From Symbiodinium natans (lineage: Eukaryota > Sar > Dinophyceae > Suessiales > Symbiodiniaceae): DNA of 64,000 nucleotides. The stretch spans positions 648,644-712,643 of the forward strand of contig CAJNDS010001191.1 in NCBI GenBank assembly GCA_905221605.1. Reading direction: 5' to 3'. Shown here piece by piece: positions 29,055 to 39,032 of the stretch; position 1 is the first letter of the stretch; each line of letters begins with the position of its first letter. The translations under genes were made by a program, and so were the position numbers. The notes below the pieces were generated by a model. That model saw only the letters and a program-made list of their open reading frames with translations. It was not told the DNA's origin and made no database searches.

Positions 29055-30990
29055 ATCCCCATTGTCTACTGCAGTCTCTGGTTCGAGCCATCGTACCATC
29101 ACTTGATTTGTCTTTTTTCTGAGTGTGTCTTGGCTGACTGGCGGCTGGTGCAATGAGTTTTCTGCACGGCGGATGCTTTCTTCACGGCAGGTGGAAGGAC
29201 TTGGAGAGCAGCAACATCTACATTGTCACGAACCCTGATTCAGACAATCCGTATATAAAGCTCTTGACCATCGTGAACAATCCTGCAAAGGATGACCGAC
29301 GGGACTTTGAGATCCGAAGAGTAAGCAACGGAAGTGTACAAATGGTTCCCATGATGCACAAAGACACGCTTGGGAAGGAGACCACCTATGACCTTTACAT
29401 TGACCAATCCGTTCCAGGTCGAATCATTTGGTACAGTCCCACGACAGGCAGACAGCGCACCTGGCAATTCATGCTGCAGGAGTGGAACACGACGTTGGTC
29501 CAGCTGACGGGGGAAGTTGAAGGCGATGTCCTTCAGCTGGCCATGTGGAAGCTCACAGGCGAAGAGATTTCGAAGGTTTTCATGCATCGAAACACAAGCT
29601 GGCGGGATGCCAGGAGGTTGATGGTGCCCGGCCTCCGCCCGCTCCTCTCAAAAAAGTTAGCATTCGTGTCACCCCTGGGAGAAGTTCTAGCACCGACGCA
29701 CAACGAGAGGCCCCTCAGTGAACTTCTGGGATGTGCGCGTGGTGAGCTAGAGCCAGACGAAGCGTGGAGGCGATTCCAGTAGCCACCAGTTGTGCTTCAC
29801 TAGGGGTCGCTGCTTGTCAGCGTCCCTTGCAGCATTTGCTTACCAGTATGGGCTCGTCTACCCTGTAACCCCTTTAAAAAGGCCCTTTTTATAGGGTTGA
29901 TTATGGGGATGAACAAACCCTAAACCCTAAACCCTAAACCCTAAATACATTATAAGGCCTAAGAGCCCATCCTGGCAAGGGAGAACCGGGTGCCAAGAGC
30001 TCGGCTTCATGTCCAGGGCCCAAGTCAGGGATCGTCAGCAGAGCTGCACAGGTGCCGCCTCTCACAAGTCATTCGTGGCACGTTTCGCTGAAGCTCCCGA
30101 TTCCCCCTAAACCCTTCCGCCTAAACCCTGAACCCTAAACCCTGAACCCTGAACCCTGAACCTGACGCAGTAGTCGGCGTTGCGATGGTTCCGCACAAGC
30201 GAGCTTCGGCCAGTTGCTTATCGGCACGAGCAGACAGCTGCTCTAAAGAGGCAGTGAAGCACGTTCCCCCGCGGCAGTTGCACGTTCGCTAGCCCATACT
30301 TTTTTCAGGCCTGTTGACTACGCGCGACGACAAAAGTAGTCAGTGTTGACTGCTCTCAGTTGTGCGAAAAACACCAAGCTGTACCACAGTCTTGTAATAC
30401 CTGCGGGCGCTGCTCAACGCTATTGCTGTAGTCGACCTGTTACACTTGAATCCTGCATCCTTCCAGACTGAAGAGTTTATGCGCCTTCGTTGTATTCGAG
30501 CATTCCTTCGAGTAGCACACACACTTTGCCTGCGGGAAGACGCGGTGGTTGGCTGTGCGAGACCTGAGTTGCACATGTCATGAGTTGATAGGGCATGGAA
30601 CGCAGAAGCTTGGCCCTAAACCTTGCCATCTCATTGCAAGTCATGGCCGACCGGAGCGATTTAATTTCAGGAGGACCTTGGTAATTAGGTTTTGATCGGC
30701 GTGGCCTTGGTGGCCGGTAGACGCACCTGCAGATTCTAGGGTATGTAAGGCTTAGGGGGACACCTGCAAGACATAGCGTGTCTATGTGTAGAGGGATTCG
30801 AAGATGTTTGCCGAAAAGATTGAGGCACTGAGTGTTTCCGTGGTAGTGCCAGCGGGCTGTAAGCCTTTCGTCCTTGCTCGCAGACTGCTGCACTGATATG
30901 ACATATGGCAGAAAAAAAAGAAGTGCGGCAGTTCCATCTGACCTCGGTAGCGCGCCACCGACAGAGCAAGTCGCAACTTCATCCTTTTCA
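29055..30990. repeat. segmental duplication, copy 1
   Basis: Matches 40216-42065. Conserved blocks: 29055-29841 (gene), 30024-30103, 30200-30600, 30638-30722, 30861-30912. The gaps between blocks hold different sequence, mostly telomeric repeats, in each copy. Confidence 0.85.
29153..29782 (+). CDS. intronless gene, 209-aa protein of unknown function, copy 1
   Basis: Complete ORF from ATG 29153 to TAG 29780, the clearest gene in the window. The protein is soluble-looking, without signal peptide or membrane segment. Residues 1-105 are rich in beta-forming residues (NIYIVTNPDSDNPYIKLLTI; GRIIWYSPTTGRQRTWQ). Residues 130-205 (GEEISKVFMHRNTSW ... LSKKLAFVSPLGEVLAPTHN) have a strand-helix-strand pattern that could be ubiquitin-like (weak inference). 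Paralog at 40313 differs at seven residues (V/I, E/V, Q/R, F/S, H/R, R/Q, G/C). The upstream 100 bp is conserved in both copies, suggesting shared promoter or 5' UTR. Lack of introns and ITRs contrasts with the surroundings and could reflect a retrocopy origin. I do not recognise the family. Confidence 0.85.
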   Translation: MSFLHGGCFLHGRWKDLESSNIYIVTNPDSDNPYIKLLTIVNNPAKDDRRDFEIRRVSNGSVQMVPMMHKDTLGKETTYDLYIDQSVPGRIIWYSPTTGRQRTWQFMLQEWNTTLVQLTGEVEGDVLQLAMWKLTGEEISKVFMHRNTSWRDARRLMVPGLRPLLSKKLAFVSPLGEVLAPTHNERPLSELLGCARGELEPDEAWRRFQ

Positions 30991-31127
30991 ATACCAGCAG
31001 AACTACTGTAACTATTGTTCTTCTTACTATCACTATGCGCACTGGGGCGACTGAAGCTTTGCGAATGTGCCCATTCTTGCTCTTCTTTTGAGTTGCCACG
31101 ACTATCAGTTTCTTCGAATGCCATCAG

Positions 31128-31240
31128 TAGCCTTATGGCCATTTTAGTACTATGGCTTGTTACTCTTCTTACTATGAGGTACGGTTGCAGTTATGGCCAT
31201 GTTAGTACTATGGCGAGCTACTCTTCTTGCTATGACCCTG
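31128..31240. repeat. two-copy tandem repeat, about 64 bp
   Basis: tatggccattttagtactat ... recurs as tatggccatgttagtactat ... followed by ctactcttctt in both. Confidence 0.8.
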
Positions 31241-31364
31241 CGGGTCCATGTACCTAAATAGCAACACTTCGGCCTTCAAGTACTCGCCTTTCTCGGGAAT
31301 TTGGGGGCCCAAGCATAGAGCAATGAGGTGCATATGGACCCTTACGGTTGAGGTATGGTTGCAG

Positions 31365-31456
31365 CTGAAGTGCTGCTATTGTTTGTGTGTGCTACTGCGG
31401 CTCCAAGCGGGGCCCCAAACCCTGCGCATGATTCTTTGGCAGCAAGGGAGTCCAGG
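31365..31456 (+). CDS. candidate internal exon
   Basis: Acceptor atggttgcag ends at 31364. EVLLLFVCATAAPSGAPNPA, then HDSLAARESR, ending at GTCCGG. A Leu/Cys-rich alternative frame is open too. Confidence 0.4.
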
Positions 31457-31508
31457 GTCCGGGGTGTTGGGGTTTGGGGTCTTCTAAGGGTAGCTACATG
31501 TAGTCTAT

Positions 31509-31613
31509 TACCTCCCCTATAAAGGGTTCTCATGCATGGGCCCTTTAAGTTTGTATGCGGTATATAAAGGGTCTCATAAGGGGTCCAATTTTTACGTACT
31601 ACGGGGCCATGCA
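31509..31613. mobile_element. MITE family I, diverged
   Basis: Shares aaagggttctcatgcatggg and gtatataaagggtctcataa with the complete copy at 61599-61733. Confidence 0.5.
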
Positions 31614-31638
31614 ACTGCCCGTCGAGCCATCCATGCAG

Positions 31639-31896
31639 GCGAAGAAGGGCAACCAGAGCATCCAGAGGCCAGGGGCTTGGACCCGACACGCTACCTCTAT
31701 ATCCCCCTTGGGGATTGTTTTTAATTTTTGTTTGCATGAATCCCAAGGCAATATTAAACATATTATTTTTGATGAAGGTTCTAAGGGGAGTATAGACATA
31801 TGCGTTGATGCGTATAGTGCTCAACTCTTTTGCACTTGCGTTGCCACGGCGAGCGGCGATGAGTTCGTCATCGGGTCGGCTTGTTTTTGGGGACAT
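31639..31896 (+). CDS. candidate exon
   Basis: Acceptor catccatgcag ends at 31638. Frame AKKGNQSIQRPGAWTRHATS ... IDICVDAYSAQLFCTCVATA stays open to the ITR at 31911. An alternative frame (EEGQPEHPEARGLDPTRYLY IPLGDCF) stops at 31722. The frame is undecided. Confidence 0.4.
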
Positions 31897-32047
31897 GTGT
31901 CATGTCGAGACCCTAAACCCTAAACCCTAAACCCTAAACCCTAAACCCTAAACCCTAAACCCCGAGACTCAACATGCCCCTGAGATCTCCAGCTGACGAG
32001 CCGTGTCCGACCCTGAGACTTGAGCCAGATTAGGGCTTAAGTTTCCA

Positions 32048-32160
32048 CCATTAGCTTAAGAACCCCCAAAAAACAAAACACAAGAACCCCTATATTCACC
32101 TTATAAGGAAGAATATGTGTTTTTTTTTTTTGGGGGGGGGGGTTCTTAAGCAATTGGTAG
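32048..32160. mobile_element. MITE family A
   Basis: accattagcttaagaacccc ... ggttcttaagcaattggtag. Poly-T/poly-G in the right arm. Confidence 0.7.
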
Positions 32161-32191
32161 GTTTTGGGTCTTGCTTAATTTTGGGGCGCAG

Positions 32192-32306
32192 CTTAGCGAA
32201 TGACACCTCCGCTCAGGTTGCTTCGGTGCTCAAGTTTCGGCGGTTCCTTCTTCCTCACACTATTCCAAGGTTGAGGGCCCTCATCTACTGCGTCGGCGGT
32301 GCTTGA
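32192..32306 (+). CDS. candidate 3'-terminal exon
   Basis: Acceptor ggggcgcag ends at 32191. LANDTSAQVASVLKFRRFLL, then PHTIPRLRALIYCVGGA, stop TGA 32304. Confidence 0.43.
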
Positions 32307-32354
32307 CATCACACCATACTTCCTGAAATCCTGAAACTTTGCGATTGTTGTCAG

Positions 32355-32472
32355 ATGATTCGAAGTCCAGTTAGTCCTTGGGGCGCATCAGAGTTCATGT
32401 ACATCGGCCCTTCGATACCTCGACGCTCGTTGTACACCCGAAACACACTTGACCACCAGCTGGCCCTACACA
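32355..32472 (+). CDS. candidate internal exon with strong donor
   Basis: Acceptor ttgttgtcag ends at 32354. MIRSPVSPWGASEFMYIGPS, then IPRRSLYTRNTLDHQLALH, ending at a consensus GTAAGT. Confidence 0.52.
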
Positions 32473-32814
32473 GTAAGTCTTAAGGTTTTGGCACAGGTCA
32501 TAGAGTTTAGGATACCCTAAACGCTCAACCCTAAACCCTAAGAAACCCTAAACCCCAAACCCGAAACCCCAAACCCCAAACCCCAAACCCTAAACCCTCA
32601 ACCCCAAACCCTAAACCCTAAACCCCAAACCCCAAACCCTGAACCCCAAACCCCAAACCCCAAGCCCTGAACCCTAAGCCCTAAAACCCTAAACCATCAA
32701 CCCCTTAACCCCTTTTTTTTCGGGCCGAAGCTGAGGCTGGAGCCCCCCGCGCACCAGCCCACGCCGAGGTGGGATCTCACACTGACACTTAAGGGATCCC
32801 GAGTGTGTTGTAGG

Positions 32815-32943
32815 GGTTTAGGGTTTAGGGTTTAGGGTTTCGGGTTTAGGGTTTAGGGTTTAGGGTTTAGGGTTTCGGGTTTAGGGTTTAGGGTTTTAGG
32901 GTTTAGGGTTTAGGGTTTAGGGCTTAGGGTTTAGGGTTTAGGG
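32815..32943. repeat. interstitial telomeric array, G strand
   Basis: About 17 TTTAGGG units with TTTCGGG variants. C-strand repeats at 32519-32710 precede it. Confidence 0.97.
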
Positions 32944-32958
32944 ATGCGGAACCTGCAG

Positions 32959-33061
32959 GACCGACCAAAACGCGTTCCTCGAAGAGCAGAAGTGGAGGGA
33001 GCATGAAGCTCGTAGCTCAGGAACGGAACCCACCGCAGACCAAACCTGGCAAGCCACTGGC
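32959..33061 (+). CDS. candidate internal exon
   Basis: Acceptor aacctgcag ends at 32958. TDQNAFLEEQKWREHEARSS, then GTEPTADQTWQATG, ending at GTTTTAGGGGG. Good codon bias. Confidence 0.5.
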
Positions 33062-33284
33062 GTTTTAGGGGGTTTAGGGTTTTGGGTTTTTGTTTTGGGC
33101 TTTCTTCTAATGGATGCGGGAGGTTTGAGTGGGGAGAGCGTCTATTCGGAGAATTGTGGCTTGGGGGAGGGGACAGATGCACGCGCACCCAAGCGTGTCT
33201 TTCATCCGCCTAAGGCACGTGAAGGCATGATACAGTGACCTGAATAAGCAGAATAGAGTTTTGGGGGTCATTGTAGTATGAATA

Positions 33285-33333
33285 CAAAGGGACCAGAGGG
33301 GAATACTATTAGCAATTATTCCGACCCCTATAT
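33285..33333. mobile_element. MITE family F end, reverse orientation
   Basis: aggggaatactattagcaat tattccgacccctatatt is the reverse complement of the F end at 51850. Confidence 0.5.
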
Positions 33334-33345
33334 TACGTCCTTCAG

Positions 33346-33481
33346 ACCAAGATGTGAACCTGAGTATGATGACACAGTGGTCCACAGTGGTCCAGTCTTG
33401 CTTCAAAAATGTTTAGAAACGGTTGAGGGTTCGGCCTACGAGACCGTACCAGTACATCACCCAGAACACCTCTTGCCCTAA
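33346..33481 (+). CDS. candidate 3'-terminal exon
   Basis: Acceptor gtccttcag ends at 33345. PRCEPEYDDTVVHSGPVLLQ, then KCLETVEGSAYETVPVHHPE, stop TAA 33479. Confidence 0.46.
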
Positions 33482-33759
33482 ACCATCCTACACCCTAAAT
33501 TAAAACCCCATACTCTTGAACCCTTAGACCTCAATCCCCAAACCTGACACCCTCAAGCCTGACAACAAAAACACCTAAACCCTAAACCCTACACCCTAAA
33601 CCCTAACCCCTAAGCCCTAAGCCCTAAACCCTAAACCCAAAGCCCTAAACCCTAAAACTAAACCCTTCCAAGCCCGACAGCCCAAAACATCTACGCAAGA
33701 TTGCAGCCCTGAAAGCTCTGGGCCCCCCCCTGGCTGATATAGGTAGACCCTAAACCCTA

Positions 33760-33860
33760 AACCCTCTATCAGGGCCCCTCTCTAGGATCCCTTTCTAAAG
33801 GGTGCCGCCTGATAGTACCCAAGAAGGTACTCCCTAATTTACAATAAGGGTCCATGTACC
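33760..33860. other. unique DNA, possible inverted repeat
   Basis: Short matching pieces (tatcaggg ... cctgata). From 33870 to 34260 only degenerate repeats, including a two-copy 65-bp repeat at 34066-34210. Confidence 0.4.
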
Positions 33861-34266
33861 TGATAATTATATACTCGGCCCCCAAAGTCCCCACATAGGA
33901 GGCACTTGAAGGCCTTGGGGTTAGGAAACCTGGACCCTAGACCCTCGACCCTAAACCCTAGACCCCAAACCCGAGTTAGAAGGCTCACGGTCGTTGCTCA
34001 GCCCGCTTTAAACGTATGGTTCAGGGGTGGGGATGCTAGGGCCCCGAATAAGGTCCCTTAACCCTGTAAACCCTATAAGTCCTAAGTAAGCTCCAAAAAA
34101 ATTGTAAACTCCTAAACGAAACCTCTCATTAAACCTTATTGTACAACCCTATAAGTCCCAAATAAACTCCAATTAAACCTTGTAAGCCCTAAATAAAACC
34201 TCTAAACCTTATGTTATAACCGGCTGCCAGATCCCAAAACGAAATCTCCCCCCAAAACCCCAACAG

Positions 34267-34346
34267 CCGACCAAGCCCGAACAGGAAACCCTGAAGACCC
34301 GACTCCTGCCCTGTGCTTTTCTTGAAAACGAACCTTCCCTGCAAGC
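34267..34346 (+). CDS. candidate internal exon
   Basis: Acceptor cccaacag ends at 34266. PTKPEQETLKTRLLPCAFLE, then NEPSLQA, ending exactly at GTTTAGGG. Confidence 0.46.
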
Positions 34347-34603
34347 GTTTAGGGTTTAGGGTTTAGGGCTTAAGATTTAGGGTTTAGGGTTTAGGGTGTA
34401 GGGCCCTCTCAATGACCCTCATGTGGAATACGAGCGTCCATTCCTCAACTCAGGGCTTCTGTTCTGTGTGGTTTAGGGCTTCTCTTCCCTGGGCAACCCC
34501 ACAGGCCCCTGAAGCCCGTAAACCTTCGTCCCCCCCAGCCCTAAAAACCCTTTGAGCCCCACAAGCCTAGAAAATCACCATATGCTGGTTACGAAAAGAA
34601 GGG

Positions 34604-34690
34604 GCCCTTATTTTTGACCCCCAAATAGCAGGATTCCCTTACACTAAGGACCCCAAGAATGTACCCCTAATTTCGGAAACCCCCCCATGT
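34604..34690. mobile_element. dispersed repeat family G
   Basis: ggcccttatttttgaccccc ... aatttcggaaacccccc. Related to 49694-49740 and to the larger inverted structure at 56655-56880. Confidence 0.5.
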
Positions 34691-35265
34691 AAGCCCCTGC
34701 TCAGCCCTATACAGACCCTCCTACCTGCAAGATAATCCGACATTTAAAAGCCTTGAACAAAGCAATTAGAAAGCTCAAACCCCAAACCCTATAGCCCGAA
34801 AACCCTAAACCTTAAACCTTAAACCCTAAACCCTAAACCCTAAACCCTAAACCCTAAGCCCCAAACACAACCCATCTTTGGCCTCTTCACACGGTCTGGC
34901 CTGCCGACCCAGAGGTCTGAAATCGACCCCGAAGGCTGCCACAGGGTTTGGGGTTTGGGGTTTAGGGTTTAGGGTTTAGGGTTTGGGGATTAGGGTTTGG
35001 GGTTTAGGGTTTAGGGTTTAGGGTTTAGGCTTGCTTAGGAGTTTGTTTTTGGGCTTAGGGTTTAGGAGTTAGAGTGGTTTAGGAGGGCTTCGCCATTGTT
35101 CTTGGATCTTCTGTGGTTACTGGTTGATGGCTAAGTTTAAGGTTTCGGGGTTTTTCGGGTGTCTTTTTTTGGGGTGTAGGGTTTTGTCCCACAACCTTCC
35201 GCCCCGAAGACCTCAACTGTAAACCCTGTTTGGTTGAGTTGATTTCATTCTGGACGGCTTGGCAG

Positions 35266-35310
35266 TGCCTCAAGCTGGACCCCAGTGGCAATGAACCCCG
35301 ACTCACTCCT
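35266..35310 (+). CDS. possible internal exon
   Basis: Acceptor cttggcag ends at 35265. CLKLDPSGNEPRLTP, ending at GTACCC, next to a MITE E copy. Confidence 0.33.
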
Positions 35311-35351
35311 GTACCCTTTCTTGAGGTTTGGGTTTCCTTGTGTCGACCTTG

Positions 35352-35455
35352 AGATGTTCCCCCTTACACTGACAGCCCTTAATAGGGATTATAGCACCCC
35401 CCAATAAAATCCCTATGAAGGACTGTTAGTATAAGGGGGAACATCCCAGTATCGA
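35352..35455. mobile_element. MITE family E, complete
   Basis: gatgttcccccttacactga ... ttagtataagggggaacatc, near-perfect terminal inverted repeats of about 30 bp. Confidence 0.85.
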
Positions 35456-35548
35456 CCCATTCAAGAAAACCCTAAACCCTAAACTCTAAACCCTAAACCC
35501 TAAACCCTAAACCCTAAACCACAAATAGCCTGAATAAAGGCCTCGCAG

Positions 35549-35662
35549 CTCTTCGCGCAGTGCAGGATGCCTTCCCAACGCAGAGAGGCCGGGATAAAGA
35601 GGTTCCTCGGCGGTTGGGTTGAAGTCAATACATCCCGAATATCCCGAGTTCTCCTACTTAGG
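35549..35662 (+). CDS. candidate exon
   Basis: Two frames: MPSQRREAGIKRFLGGWVEV NTSRISRVLLL, ending at AG|GGTTTAGGG, or LRAVQDAFPTQRGRDKEVPR RLG with stop at 35616. Acceptor gcctcgcag ends at 35548. Confidence 0.42.
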
Positions 35663-35724
35663 GTTTAGGGTTTAGGGTTTAGGGTTTGGGGTGTTGGGGT
35701 GTTGGGGTTTTGGGGTTCTGGCAG

Positions 35725-35793
35725 GGGTTTCCTGGAGAAAGCCTGTGCCCGAAATGACCGGAGAGACCCAGAAACTTCCCCTTTGTCAACAGA
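35725..35793 (+). CDS. candidate internal exon
   Basis: Acceptor ttctggcag ends at 35724. VSWRKPVPEMTGETQKLPLC QQ, ending at GTAAACCCTAAACCC. A second case of a C-strand array forming a GTAAAC donor. Confidence 0.46.
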
Positions 35794-36224
35794 GTAAACC
35801 CTAAACCCTAAACCCTAAACCCTAAACCCTAAGCCCTAAACCTATGTGGATATATCACGGGGTTTGGGCCAAGATCCCTGCCAGCTGATCAGGCTCCGCG
35901 AGGAGTTGCTCTCGACTCCTGGTGTTTGAAGACTAGACATGGGGCCGAATAGGGTTTAGGGTTTAGGGTTTAGGGTTCAGGGTTCAGGGTTTAGGGTTTA
36001 GGGTTTAGGGTTATAGTTTTTTGACCGTGGGCAGCTGCAAGCGATGTAAACTGCCGCATGAAGCATTGCTGTTAAAGTTAGTTGAAGCTAGGGGGGGCTT
36101 TGCATGGCCTAGCACGAGAGGGCTGGGAGGGTAGGTCTTCTCTTGATGCTTTTCAGGGATACATGCTTGCAGCCTCCGCCTACCCTGGTGGTGACAGCCT
36201 GTGCGCTCCGCTGCCGCATTGCAG

Positions 36225-36302
36225 GATGATTTGAATTTGCGTGATGCAGAAGCAGACGTGTCCAAGCGTCCACAATCAGAACACTGCGTCCAACGCGCCT
36301 AA
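36225..36302 (+). CDS. candidate 3'-terminal exon
   Basis: Acceptor cgcattgcag ends at 36224. DDLNLRDAEADVSKRPQSEH CVQRA, stop TAA 36300. Confidence 0.38.
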   Translation, partial: DDLNLRDAEADVSKRPQSEHCVQRA

Positions 36303-36380
36303 ACACGTGAAATGCGCATCCCAAACCCCTAAACCCTAAACCCTAAACCCTAAACCCCCAACACCCAAACTGGGACGCAG

Positions 36381-36460
36381 CTGCGAATTTGAGATCCCTG
36401 GCCTGCCGCCCTTCCAGCATCGCCGGCGCGGGCAACGTGAAGTGTTCGCTCTTGGCTCCT
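36381..36460 (+). CDS. candidate internal exon
   Basis: Acceptor gggacgcag ends at 36380. ANLRSLACRPSSIAGAGNVK CSLLAP, ending at GTCTGG. A MITE D with ITR follows within a few bases. Confidence 0.4.
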
Positions 36461-36627
36461 GTCTGGGGTACTTATAAACCCACTTAGGGTTTCGGGTTTA
36501 GGGTTTAGGGTTTAGGGGTACTTATAACCCACTTATAAGCCCTTAAGTGCCCTATTATGATTATAAATACAGTTTATGCGTACAGTTATAATTGGTTAGT
36601 AAGTACCATGAACCTCCAAGTAGGTAG
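36461..36627. mobile_element. MITE family D interrupted by telomeric repeat
   Basis: Right half intact (ttggttagtaagtaccatga acctccaagta). The left arm is missing; instead TTTAGGG units (36484-36515) lie between two copies of ggtacttataacccactta. Confidence 0.65.
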
Positions 36628-37052
36628 GACCGTGGGACATTCTGTTTTTCCCCTCTTGGGTTTAAGATCATATTAAGAAATAGTTTTCAGAAGTTGTTAA
36701 CGGCCATGCTAGTAGAGGGAGCAACGACCCCCGGCAGCCTAATCCCGTTGACATGCTTTGTCGTTTTTACTAAAGGGATCATTTTCACCTTGTTTATTAT
36801 GATTGAAGTTGATGGACGTGGTCCAAAGTGCCTTTAACATGAGACGTAGGGTCGAAAGTTTAGGGAAGATTGAGGCTGTAGGGTAACCCTGACACCAGTA
36901 TAGTCTCAATCCCGGCCCGAAACGGACACCTCTAAACCCCCAAGCCCGAAACCCTAAACCCTAAACCCCAAACCCCAAACCCTAAACCCTAAACCCTAAA
37001 CCCTAAACCTCAAACCCCAACTTCCGAAGCCCGTAGAACCCAAAACCCTCAA

Positions 37053-37135
37053 ATGGCCAAACTCGAAGCTACCACCTGCGACCCCTGCACAACCGGGCCG
37101 AGCCTGCTTATGCTCATCATATTCAAAGATACGAA
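37053..37135 (+). CDS. possible exon start
   Basis: MAKLEATTCDPCTTGPSLLM LIIFK before the trinucleotide repeat. Only this part of the longer open frame is non-repetitive. Confidence 0.3.
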
Positions 37136-37208
37136 TCGGAGTAGTAGGAGTAGTAGTAGGAGAAGGGGAGGAGTAGGAGTAGGAGTAGTAGTAGTAGTGG
37201 TAGTAGTG

Positions 37209-37266
<58 letters not shown>

Positions 37267-37314
37267 GAGTAGGAGTAGGAGTAGGAGTAGGAGTAGGAGT
37301 AGGAGTAGGAGTAG

Positions 37315-37377
<63 letters not shown>

Positions 37378-37405
37378 CAGTAGTGGTAGTAGTCGTCGTC
37401 GTCGT
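37136..37405. repeat. (AGT)n with AGTAGG interruptions
   Basis: About 270 bp of GTA/GGA trinucleotide repeat. Val-, Leu- and Tyr-rich ORFs over it are artefacts. Confidence 0.98.
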
Positions 37406-37638
37406 CGTGGTGATGTAAGCAGAAGAATAAATAAATTTTCAGTAGTACATACTTGTAACACCCCATACGTAATACTAGAGAGATTATGAATCAGACAACC
37501 CTAACATCGAAACCCTGAACCCTAAACCCTACACCCTAAACCCCAAACCCTAAACCCTAAACCCTAACCCTAAACTCCTAAACCCCTAAACCCCTAAACC
37601 CTAAACCCTAAACCCTAAACCTAAACCTTGCGCCTAAG

Positions 37639-37740
37639 ATTTGAGTGCAAAGGGCTTGGAAGGCTCTTTGAGCGCGTCGAGCTGAACTCAAAGGGAGCCA
37701 GGATGACCGGCATTGCACGGCCAAGCCTCAGGATCCACGA
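37639..37740 (+). CDS. candidate internal exon, GA-type end
   Basis: Acceptor cgcctaag ends at 37638. FECKGLGRLFERVELNSKGA, then RMTGIARPSLRIHE. It meets a G-strand array as GATTTAGGG, with no GT before the repeat's in-frame stop. The same GATTTAGGG junction recurs at 61289. Confidence 0.5.
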
Positions 37741-37815
37741 GATTTAGGGTTTAGGGTTTAGGGTTTAGGGTTTAGGGTTTAGGGTTTAGGGTTTAGGGTT
37801 TAGGGTTTAGGGTTT
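37741..37815. repeat. interstitial telomeric array, G strand
   Basis: About ten perfect TTTAGGG units. Confidence 0.98.
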
Positions 37816-37831
37816 GCATGAATCTGGGCAG

Positions 37832-37864
37832 CTGGCAGTGGGTGACCTCATGAGCACCCATATC
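37832..37864 (+). CDS. possible short exon
   Basis: LAVGDLMSTHI, then GTAACCCC; acceptor atctgggcag ends at 37831. The frame continues open to 37999 through a MITE E remnant, so limits are uncertain. Confidence 0.3.
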
Positions 37865-38107
37865 GTAACCCCTCGAGGCGCGAGGACCGAGAGGCTTCTG
37901 TCCTTCTTGCTTTTTTGTTTGTGGGGGTATACTAAGGACTGTTGGTATGCGGGGGAACATGTTAAGGTATCTTCCTTTCGGGTTAGGACTCCAGCATGAA
38001 ACTCGGTACCCCAAAAGGTATAAGCCTCCATTAGGTCTACTGGGCCCATGGTTGTGTATTTTCAAGACATGGCGCAATTGCCAAAGGACCGTTGTCAACA
38101 GCAGACA

Positions 38108-38301
38108 GCAGTAGGAGGTCGTCGATTGCCACCTGCTTGCCTGAGACAGGCATTGGTTGCTACTGCTTGTTGAACATGGCTTATGATTTGCATCCATGCT
38201 GGCCAGTTTGGCCACCCCTCCGAGGACAAAAGAGAACACAAGGCTTTGAGCTTTTGTTCTGCATGTGGCAAAGAACAAATAGCTTGTTTAGTTCACTGTA
38301 G
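38108..38301 (+). CDS. possible 3'-terminal exon
   Basis: SRRSSIATCLPETGIGCYCL ... FELLFCMWQRTNSLFSSL, stop TAG 38299. The minus strand is also open across it, so the strand is uncertain. Confidence 0.33.
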
Positions 38302-38544
38302 CGCGTGGCTTCCCGTGCACTTTGAGCTCAGACCATAGAGAGACCCCTTTGGTTAGGCCGTTCGTGGTAGGCATTGTGGTAGTTATTGCAACATGGTTGT
38401 TGCTACAATCTTGGGACGATAAGGGCACATTGTTGGCACATGGCTTGAGCTCCTAAATTCGTTTTCGACAACTGACCCGTGCATCGTTTGACTCGTTGGC
38501 TCTGGCCCAGAAGTTGACACTCATAACCGCCCTAGCTTGGACCC

Positions 38545-38660
38545 AGAGTAGGCCCTTATTCCCTTTTTTGCGATCTCGGATCCCTTAAAGCCCCTTAAAC
38601 CGAAAAGGGCACCCTTGCATTCCTGGGTTAATTTCTTAAAGTCTAACTTCGAAGCCTACT
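38545..38660. mobile_element. dispersed inverted repeat
   Basis: cagagtaggcccttatt at the left, gaagcctactctg at the right. A relative of the left end lies at 9338-9400 (ggagtaggcccttactg). Confidence 0.5.
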
Positions 38661-38822
38661 CTGTAGCACCCCTCATCTCTGAGCAGGATGCATCCCATAC
38701 AGCCTTGAGCCATGTTTCTCTGCGTGAGAAGCCACACGGCACGAGGCCTGGAGACATTGCAGACTCGTAGACTGTCTGAGCACCCCCAAGCAAACTAAGC
38801 GGGCGTGCGTCGCTGCACACAG

Positions 38823-38890
38823 CCATGTCTCAATGATACGTGGATGAAGAGAGAACGCAACCACTACATCGAATCCAACGCACGCAGCAA
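38823..38890 (+). CDS. candidate internal exon
   Basis: Acceptor tgcacacag ends at 38822. PCLNDTWMKRERNHYIESNA RS, then GTACGA. Confidence 0.37.
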
Positions 38891-38980
38891 GTACGAGGGT
38901 TGTTCCCAAGACCAATTTAAGATGCAACGGTGGCCAAGGCATTTGTTTTTGTTTAGCTTTCTCACTTGGAATTACGGCAG

Positions 38981-39032
38981 ACGTCCAGGCCTCCGACTGT
39001 CACAAGCCCTTCAACGAGGCCTTCCTCATGCT
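38981..39032 (+). CDS. candidate internal exon with strong donor
   Basis: Acceptor attacggcag ends at 38980. VQASDCHKPFNEAFLML, ending at GTAAGTTG. A 90-bp ordinary intron without ITR would separate it from 38823-38890. Confidence 0.42.

Noticed and set aside
29020-29095. tRNA or tRNA-derived SINE upstream of the 209-aa gene
   Set aside because: ggttcgagcc resembles a B box and tggcgagtagg an A box, but no cloverleaf forms, and the A-like part is missing in copy 2.
29055-29152. Relic of a dinoflagellate spliced leader before the intronless gene
   Set aside because: No stretch close to the known leader sequence was found in either copy's 5' flank.
30477-31142. 221-codon open frame on the minus strand
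   Set aside because: It lies in the 3' flank of the duplicated gene and is not preserved in copy 2, where the same region gives only about 60 codons. Probably chance.
37053-37466. Val-, Leu- and Tyr-rich ORFs on both strands
   Set aside because: Translation of a GTA/GGA microsatellite; only 37053-37135 is non-repetitive.
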